Source: Halarsenatibacter silvermanii
GTDB lineage: Bacteria; Bacillota; Halanaerobiia; Halanaerobiales; Halarsenatibacteraceae
Length of the DNA: 64,000 nucleotides
Assembly (NCBI RefSeq): GCF_900103135.1
Contig: NZ_FNGO01000016.1
Coordinates: forward strand, 1 to 64,000
Reading direction: 5' to 3'
Below the pieces are notes generated by a model, which was given only the letters and a program-made list of their open reading frames with translations, made no database searches and was not told the DNA's origin. This document shows, in pieces, positions 52,329 to 64,000 of the stretch. The translations under genes and the position numbers were made by a program. How positions within the stretch are numbered: position 1 is the first letter of the stretch; every line of letters starts with the position of its first letter.

Positions 52329-52466
52329 CGACAGCCACCCTCCTTTTTCGACATGATATCTCTGGTATTATTCTTTCATATTATGGGCGGACCGTCAATG
52401 CTGAAAAAATCCCGACAACAATATCAGGGTCGGAGCTGGAAAGCTCCGGCCGGAGATTATAAATTC

Positions 52467-52508
52467 GGAATCTTATTGTCTTCAGTTAGCAAATAGGTGT
52501 GCCAAAAT
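52467..52508. repeat. MITE-family copy, fragment
   Basis: GGAATCTTATTGTCTTCAGT, then TAGCAAATAGGTGTGCCAAAA, matches the left arm of the other copies. It lies just before the tctA stop codon. No right end is seen. Confidence 0.6.
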
Positions 52509-52523
52509 CTCCCCATAATCTGC

Positions 52524-54062
52524 TCACTGACTGTCTTCACCCTCTCCAGCTATATTCTGTGTCATCGACTGCTTTTTCGATCTTAGTTTTTTCATAAAGA
52601 ATGTCAAAAAGAGACTGACAACTGTCAGCACTATAAGCCCCAGCGAATAGGGTCGGGTAAAAAACGGAGTTATCTCGCCGCCGGTGGCCATCATGGTGGT
52701 GCGCAGATTGTTCTCCATGATCGGCCCCAGAATAAGCCCCAAAATCAGCGGCGTCAGCGGAAAGCCCGATTTCTTCAGCACATAACCCATAAAAGTAAAG
52801 AAAATGAGCACCCAGAGATCACTGATGCTGTAGCGAATGTTGTAGGTTCCGGCCACCGACATAAGCACGATCACCGGCAGCAGAACTTTTTTGGGAATTT
52901 TGAGCGCCCAGGTGAAAAATCTGATCATGACCGAGTACTGCAGAGCGAACATAAAAACATTGGAAACTATAAGCCCCACAAACATGGCAAAGACCAGATC
53001 GATCTCGTTGAGAAATAGTGAAGGACCCGGCGTCAGACCGTGGGTTATCAACCCGGCCAAAAGCACGGCTGTTACGGTATTGCCCGGTATGCCCAGCGTG
53101 ATGGTGGGAATGTAAGCCCCCCCGGTCACCGCGTTGTTGGCCGATTCTGCGGCCATAATTCCATCCAGTTTGCCGGTGCCGAATTCCTCCGGGGTATCCG
53201 AAAATTTCTTGGCCTGATCGTAAGCAACGAAGTTGGCGATAGTACCTCCTGCTCCCGGCAGCATCCCCAGCCCCAGACCGATAGCAGAAGAACGGAGCAG
53301 ATTCTTAGCCTGTTTTTTCAGGACCGAAAACTGAAGTTTGAGCGAGTCCATTTTGTTCGCTGAGAAAACATAATCTCTATCTACCTCAGCCGACTGAGTA
53401 AATACCTCTGTTATCACGAAAAGTCCTATCATCGCTACCAGCAGCTCCACGCCGCCCTCTAAAGCCCTTTGACCGAAGGTAAATCTCACCGAACCGGCGA
53501 TAGGATCGCCGCCGATTGTCGCTATCAAAACCCCCAGACAGCCGCTGACCAGCCCATCTATGACGGATTTACCGGTGGTGCTGGCCACTACCGTCAGGCC
53601 AAATATACCCAGAATAAAGTACTCATAACTCTGAAAACGCAGCGTTATTCTGGCCAGCTGAGGCGCCAGCAAAATCAGCGCTATCATACCAAAAAGCCCG
53701 CCCAAAAACGAGGCGGCTATTCCATAGGTCAAAGCTTTACCGGGATATCCCTTCTGAGATAGGGGGTAACCATCAAAAGTGGTGGCTATCGATGAAGGCG
53801 TACCCGGCATATTCAAGAGAATGGCCGGAATTTTACCGCCGGATATACCGCCCACATAAAGCGCTCCCAGAACGGCCATGCCGATAGCCGGCTCCATGCC
53901 GAAAGTGACCGGCAGCAGCAAAATTAAAGCCAGCGTGGCCGTAAGCCCGGGAATGGCCCCGAATATCAGACCTAAAAATGTCCCCCCCAGCAGATAAAGC
54001 AGCACCATGGGTTGAAAAATTATCTCTGCGCCCTGTAACAAATTGGCAAGCAAAAATTTCAC
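52524..54062 (-). CDS. tctA: Tripartite tricarboxylate transporter, large permease TctA
   Basis: A 512-residue membrane protein with 11-12 helices. TctA-family segments are GLIFGAIPGLTATLALILLL, GNTVTAVLLAGLITHGLTPG and LPGAGGTIANFVAYDQAKKF. It imports citrate-like or other carboxylates, driven by an ion gradient. It is followed by a MITE fragment and preceded by tctB (4-base gap). The signalling genes that follow it in the same direction may regulate it. Confidence 0.95.
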   Translation of the reverse strand: MKFLLANLLQGAEIIFQPMVLLYLLGGTFLGLIFGAIPGLTATLALILLLPVTFGMEPAIGMAVLGALYVGGISGGKIPAILLNMPGTPSSIATTFDGYPLSQKGYPGKALTYGIAASFLGGLFGMIALILLAPQLARITLRFQSYEYFILGIFGLTVVASTTGKSVIDGLVSGCLGVLIATIGGDPIAGSVRFTFGQRALEGGVELLVAMIGLFVITEVFTQSAEVDRDYVFSANKMDSLKLQFSVLKKQAKNLLRSSAIGLGLGMLPGAGGTIANFVAYDQAKKFSDTPEEFGTGKLDGIMAAESANNAVTGGAYIPTITLGIPGNTVTAVLLAGLITHGLTPGPSLFLNEIDLVFAMFVGLIVSNVFMFALQYSVMIRFFTWALKIPKKVLLPVIVLMSVAGTYNIRYSISDLWVLIFFTFMGYVLKKSGFPLTPLILGLILGPIMENNLRTTMMATGGEITPFFTRPYSLGLIVLTVVSLFLTFFMKKLRSKKQSMTQNIAGEGEDSQ

Positions 54063-54066
54063 CCCT

Positions 54067-54561
54067 TTAAAATAGAATTCCGGTCGGCAGATAAATATTC
54101 ATCACTACACCGAAGACAAAGTAAACTGCCAGCGTAATGCCTGAAGCGAAAAGCAGCGAATATACCAGATTCCGCACATTTTTCTGGCCCAGAAAGAAAA
54201 TAGCCAGAGCCAGGAAAATAAAACCGCTCTCAAAGTATCCTAAAAAGGGAATCAAATATATATAGAAGATTAACAGGCCAAAAAGAACCAGAATGCGCGG
54301 ACCTACACTGAGCATCTCTTCAATTAATTTCACATCTTCGCTGGTAAAATCATCCCGCCTTAACCGCAGATGATCTTTGATAAGGCTGGCCAGACAGAGA
54401 GCGATAAGAATTACAGCAAACCAGCGCGGATACTGATCAGCCCCCACAACCTGCTGAAAACCGGGGCTTACCTCATAGGATTCGACCAGAAAAAATGCGC
54501 CTATAACTATCAGGAATAAATTCACAAAACTTTTGACCAGATACTCCTTATTTTCCAGCAC
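54067..54561 (-). CDS. tctB: Tripartite tricarboxylate transporter, small permease TctB
   Basis: A 164-residue protein with four membrane helices and the TctB look: LVESYEVSPGF near the N-terminus, PRILVLFGLLIFYIYLIPFL and a C-terminal hydrophobic helix. It works with TctA and TctC as a secondary carboxylate importer. It stands between tctC and tctA in one operon. Confidence 0.92.
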   Translation of the reverse strand: MLENKEYLVKSFVNLFLIVIGAFFLVESYEVSPGFQQVVGADQYPRWFAVILIALCLASLIKDHLRLRRDDFTSEDVKLIEEMLSVGPRILVLFGLLIFYIYLIPFLGYFESGFIFLALAIFFLGQKNVRNLVYSLLFASGITLAVYFVFGVVMNIYLPTGILF

Positions 54562-54671
54562 CCTATCACCTCATTTCCGCTGATAAATTTCGGCAATATT
54601 TAAGAAAGGCCCCGGACAGCGCGGCCCGGAGCCCGAATTTAGCCTTAAAAAATCTTCAGGCCGAAAAGTCT

Positions 54672-55664
54672 TTATTCGTCCAGATCATATTCATCGATGA
54701 GCTCATATATTGTTTCTTCGTCCTCTTCAAAGTATTCGCGCAGAGTCTCGCCATCCTGAAAGTTGACAAAAAGACCCTGATCGGCAGCCCTTTCTTTAAA
54801 GGTTTCGCTGGTGACTAACTCTTCAAAAAAGTCTGCTATTTCATCCACGAGTTCCTGATCCATACCGGGAGGTCCCCAAACTCCCATGCGGTGAGTTGTG
54901 GTGAGAGGGAGATCATAGCCGAGTTCTTCAAAGGTAGGAACATCAGGAATGGAATCGAGCCTCTCTTCGGAGGATACACCCAGTATTTCGAAGTCACCAT
55001 CTGGATGAGGAGGCAGCACAGTAGGTGCCTGAGTTACTGCCATTTCATCCTCGCCGCCGAGCATGGCTGCAGTCATGGGACCGCCGCCTCCATGAGCCAC
55101 ATAGGAAAGATCATCTCTTATACCGGCAGCATCAAGAAGCATCTCACCCATCATGTGAGTTCCGCCGCCCAGAGAACTTCCGGCAAAGGTGGTCTCACCG
55201 GGATTTTCTTCGACATATTCCACGTACTCGTTGAAATCCTCCCATTCTCCCGGCAGAGCAAAGGCAACCTGAGGCACTTCAAACAGCATGGCTATGGGGG
55301 TGAACTCCTCATAACTCCAGTCTCTAACTCCGAAGGCCATATGGGTGATGAAGGAAGTGTGATGATGCAAGAGCATCGATCCATCGGGATCGGCATCGCG
55401 AACTTCCACCATGGCGTTGCCGGCGCTGGCACCAGCGATGTTCGTTATAACGAAATCTGAGACCTCCCAGTCCCACATCCCTTCTTCGCGCAGTACCTCA
55501 CCCATCAGCCGGGCGGTGATATCGCTCAACCCTCCGGGCTCATAGGGAACGACATAGCGCACATCGCGCTCACCGGGCCATTCGGCAGCCTCGGCCGGAC
55601 TGACGGTCAAAACCATGGCCAGAGCAACAACAACCAGCAGAGAACAGGTCAAAAACTTCTTCAT
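54672..55664 (-). CDS. tctC: Tripartite tricarboxylate transporter substrate-binding protein TctC
   Basis: A 330-residue secreted binding protein. A signal peptide (about 1-25, ending SPAEA) precedes the mature domain VRYVVPYEPGGLSDITARLM, the TTT/Bug-family signature. GNAMVEVRDADPDGSMLL and THRMGVWGPPGMDQELVDEI follow. The substrate in this organism is unknown; it may be a di- or tricarboxylate. The mature protein is strongly acidic. It starts the tctCBA operon. Confidence 0.94.
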   Translation of the reverse strand: MKKFLTCSLLVVVALAMVLTVSPAEAAEWPGERDVRYVVPYEPGGLSDITARLMGEVLREEGMWDWEVSDFVITNIAGASAGNAMVEVRDADPDGSMLLHHHTSFITHMAFGVRDWSYEEFTPIAMLFEVPQVAFALPGEWEDFNEYVEYVEENPGETTFAGSSLGGGTHMMGEMLLDAAGIRDDLSYVAHGGGGPMTAAMLGGEDEMAVTQAPTVLPPHPDGDFEILGVSSEERLDSIPDVPTFEELGYDLPLTTTHRMGVWGPPGMDQELVDEIADFFEELVTSETFKERAADQGLFVNFQDGETLREYFEEDEETIYELIDEYDLDE

Positions 55665-55703
55665 AAATTTAATCCCTCCGCTTTCTGCAGCATGATATGA
55701 TAA

Positions 55704-55774
55704 TAAAAGAGGCAGGAGGACAAAATCATTTTTTGAAAATTAAAACTAAAAAAATGGGGGCAGCCTCCTGCCTC
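55704..55774 (-). terminator. Terminator after the DUF6079/PglZ fusion gene
   Basis: On the minus strand GAGGCAGGAGG (complement of 55764-55774) and CCTCCTGCCTC (complement of 55709-55719) form an 11-bp stem with a long loop, followed by TTTTATTATC. It separates the large gene from tctCBA. Confidence 0.75.
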
Positions 55775-55844
55775 AGCGCTCAACTATAATACTAATATAT
55801 TATTGTTAAATACAGATAACAAAATTGTAACGATAATGTAAACT

Positions 55845-62445
<6,601 letters not shown>

Positions 62446-62506
62446 AATTATCCCCTCTATAACTGGAATCTTCAGGATTGGCCTCCAAACCTTCTGTCAG
62501 AAGCTT

Positions 62507-63661
62507 TTACAGTTCCCGGGCCAGATCGAGCTTCTCCCAGGGCGGTATGGGGGATGAGTCATCCTCCAGCACCGTACCGAAATGGCCGTAGGTGCAGTAC
62601 TGCTTGTAGATCGGGCGGAATAAATTGAAGTAATCGATAATCCCCCGGGGAGAAAGATCTATATAGCTCAAAATTTTCTCGTCCAGATCCGCAGGCATCT
62701 CGACGTCAGCCGGTTCAAAATCAAAATTAATCGCCACTGGTTCGGCAACCCCAATAGCATAGGATATTTCCACCTGGCAGGAGTGCAGCTGCGGATAGGC
62801 ATGGAGAATATTTTTGGCCAGATAACGAGCAGCATAAGCTCCCGAGCGGTCGACCTTGGTGGGATCCTTGCCGCTGAAAGCGCCGCCGCCCACCGGCACC
62901 GAAGGTCCGTATTGATCGACCACTATTTTTCTCCCCGTCACGCCAGCATCGGCCTTGGCCGATCCGATAATGAAGCTGCCGGCCGGATTGATATGCAGCG
63001 TGGGATCCTCGGCCAGATATTCGCCGATGACATCGGCTATAATTTCCCGGGCATCCTGCCGCCATGCGTCGAGATAACCCTCATCATGCTGGGCGGAAAT
63101 CACCACGTCCGTAACTGCCCTGGGTTTGCGAGAATCAGGGTCATATTCGACCGTGACCTGGCACTTGCCGTCCGGTTTTAAATAATTTATCTCATCGGAT
63201 CTTCTTATATCCTGGACAGTCTTGATAAGTTTATGAGAGAGATGGGCTGAAAGCGGCATATAATCCTCGGAATCGCGCACCGCATAACCGACCATAATTC
63301 CCTGGTCTCCAGCCCCCAGCTCCCCGGCTTCTTCCTGCCCCACTCCCGCAGCGATGTCGGGAGACTGTTCATCAATCGAGGGCAGCACAGCTACATCATC
63401 GGCTCTAAATCCCAGCGAGTGACCGTCTTCCACGTATCCCAGATTCTTCAATTCTCTTCTAACAATGGAATGAATATCGACATAACAGTCAGTCGTTATC
63501 TCTCCGGCGATAATGACCATGCCAGTATTGGCCATCGTTTCACAGGCTACTCTAGGCTCCCCGGAGTCATATCTGATGATATCATCGAGAATAGCATCAG
63601 AAATTCTATCGCATATTTTATCAGGATGTCCGGCAGATACTGATTCAGCGGTTCTTCGCAA
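62507..63661 (-). CDS. metK: S-adenosylmethionine synthetase
   Basis: A 384-residue enzyme that makes SAM from methionine and ATP. Motifs are ESVSAGHPDKICDRISDAIL (ATP and metal binding), GAGDQGIMVGYA, the central loop SKDPTKVDRSGAYAARYLAK (read GKDPTKVDRSGAY here) and FGHFGTVL-like QYCTYGHFGTV. The upstream GTG start has GAGGA directly against it. The TTG three codons later has GAGGAG with seven bases of spacing and gives an MRRTAESV start, so I prefer 63661. A promoter lies at 63733-63762. Confidence 0.96.
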   Translation of the reverse strand: MRRTAESVSAGHPDKICDRISDAILDDIIRYDSGEPRVACETMANTGMVIIAGEITTDCYVDIHSIVRRELKNLGYVEDGHSLGFRADDVAVLPSIDEQSPDIAAGVGQEEAGELGAGDQGIMVGYAVRDSEDYMPLSAHLSHKLIKTVQDIRRSDEINYLKPDGKCQVTVEYDPDSRKPRAVTDVVISAQHDEGYLDAWRQDAREIIADVIGEYLAEDPTLHINPAGSFIIGSAKADAGVTGRKIVVDQYGPSVPVGGGAFSGKDPTKVDRSGAYAARYLAKNILHAYPQLHSCQVEISYAIGVAEPVAINFDFEPADVEMPADLDEKILSYIDLSPRGIIDYFNLFRPIYKQYCTYGHFGTVLEDDSSPIPPWEKLDLAREL

Positions 63662-63732
63662 AGAAATCACTCCTCGTTATTTTTAGACGATATTTTAGCA
63701 CCATACCATTAGTACAATACTATACTATATGT

Positions 63733-63762
63733 ATTATATGTCAGGCTGGCGGTGAATATCAA
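63733..63762 (-). promoter_or_regulatory. Promoter of metK
   Basis: TTGATA (63757-63762), 18-base spacer, TATAAT (63733-63738) on the minus strand. I see no SAM riboswitch between it and metK; the leader is only about 70 bases. Confidence 0.72.
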
Positions 63763-63801
63763 GCTTTAATTCGGCCCCGGTTAAGCCCTCAGTGAAGGAT
63801 A

Positions 63802-63828
63802 TTTAAATATTATATTGAAATATTTAAA
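63802..63828. repeat. AT-rich palindrome upstream of the oxidoreductase gene
   Basis: TTTAAATATT (63802-63811) and AATATTTAAA (63819-63828) form a 10-bp inverted repeat with a 7-base spacer. It could be an operator for the downstream oxidoreductase gene. A GC-poor promoter is not clear nearby. Confidence 0.55.
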
Positions 63829-63919
63829 CAGAAAGAAAAATTTTTATAGCTGGTCTGGGAGGATACCAGAGGAATATGGCCAGATCAGGGACAAATAAAT
63901 TTATCGAGGTGATTATCTC

Positions 63920-64000
63920 ATGAAAGGTGTAAATGGTAAGATTTTAAAAGTCGATCTCAGCAGCCAGGAATACACCATCGATGAACACGGCGAGAAATTT
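63920..64000 (+). CDS. Aldehyde:ferredoxin oxidoreductase family, N-terminus (cut by window edge)
   Basis: The first 27 codons of a plus-strand gene, beginning MKGVNGKILKVDLSSQEYTI. That is the typical start of tungsten-containing aldehyde:ferredoxin oxidoreductases (GxxGKILRVDL). GAGGTGAT precedes the ATG at 63920 by six bases. The family oxidises aldehydes with ferredoxin in anaerobes and needs a tungstopterin cofactor; none of that can be checked here because only the start is visible. Confidence 0.8.
   Translation, partial: MKGVNGKILKVDLSSQEYTIDEHGEKF

Noticed and set aside
63671-63732. A possible SAM riboswitch in the metK leader
   Set aside because: The leader is only about 70 bases and shows no terminator or S-box-type conserved boxes.

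Overview
This window looks like an origin-proximal segment from a low-to-mid GC, Gram-positive-type (Firmicutes) anaerobe. It is probably a halophile of the Halanaerobiales kind. The evidence is the gene order, the strongly acidic proteins (including an L25 protein with a long Glu/Asp tail), spoVG and a spoVB-like gene, ECF vitamin S-components, a tripartite tricarboxylate transporter and an aldehyde:ferredoxin oxidoreductase start. The lineage is an inference from content; no 16S gene is present. Almost all genes lie on the minus strand.

Read along the minus strand, the core follows the classical Bacillus-type order: ispE, spoVG, glmU, prs, rplY (ctc), pth, mfd, spoVB-like, mazG, dacF, then divIC, an S1-domain gene, tilS, hpt and ftsH, with birA and dusB further on. 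The sporulation genes expected in this order (spoVT, yabP/yabQ, spoIIE) are missing. In their place are a 5S rRNA plus 13-tRNA operon with three tandem promoters, a diguanylate cyclase, a cobalamin/iron-type ABC pair, a sugar module (LacI regulator, beta-phosphoglucomutase, MalK-type ATPase) and Ppx/DUF501.

Region by region (window coordinates): 1-3.5 kb, end of an ISLre2-type insertion sequence, dusB, birA and a divergent htrA protease. 3.5-6 kb, vitamin uptake: folT under a tetrahydrofolate riboswitch, and thiW-tenA under a TPP riboswitch. 6-12.6 kb, ftsH, hpt, tilS, ppx, DUF501, S1 and divIC. 12.6-20.5 kb, sugar module, BtuCD-like transporter, a decayed IS200/IS605 end and the GGDEF gene. 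20.7-22.4 kb, tRNA/5S operon. 22.4-36 kb, the dacF-to-ispE core. 36-49 kb, mixed metabolism and repair: a metallo-hydrolase, threonine degradation kbl-tdh, PspC/LiaF-like envelope proteins, glucan phosphorylase with a divergent TetR, mrfB-mrfA DNA repair, and a CPBP protease. 49-55.7 kb, a truncated glyA fragment, a two-component system and tctCBA. 55.8-63.7 kb, a two-gene cassette of a TPR protein and a very large DUF6079/PglY-like ATPase fused to a PglZ-like domain, next to metK. 63.9 kb to the end, start of an aldehyde:ferredoxin oxidoreductase.

The most unusual items are: (1) the PglY-like ATPase and PglZ-like domain fused in one 1,866-residue protein, translationally coupled to a TPR protein and with no BREX methyltransferase nearby; (2) a diguanylate cyclase whose membrane domain resembles the FolT vitamin-binding S-component encoded 16 kb away; (3) a family of short mobile elements with GGATCTTC ends, two copies of which have perfect 8-bp target duplications; (4) an orphan omega-RNA-like transposon end; (5) a glyA stub that keeps its ribosome binding site.
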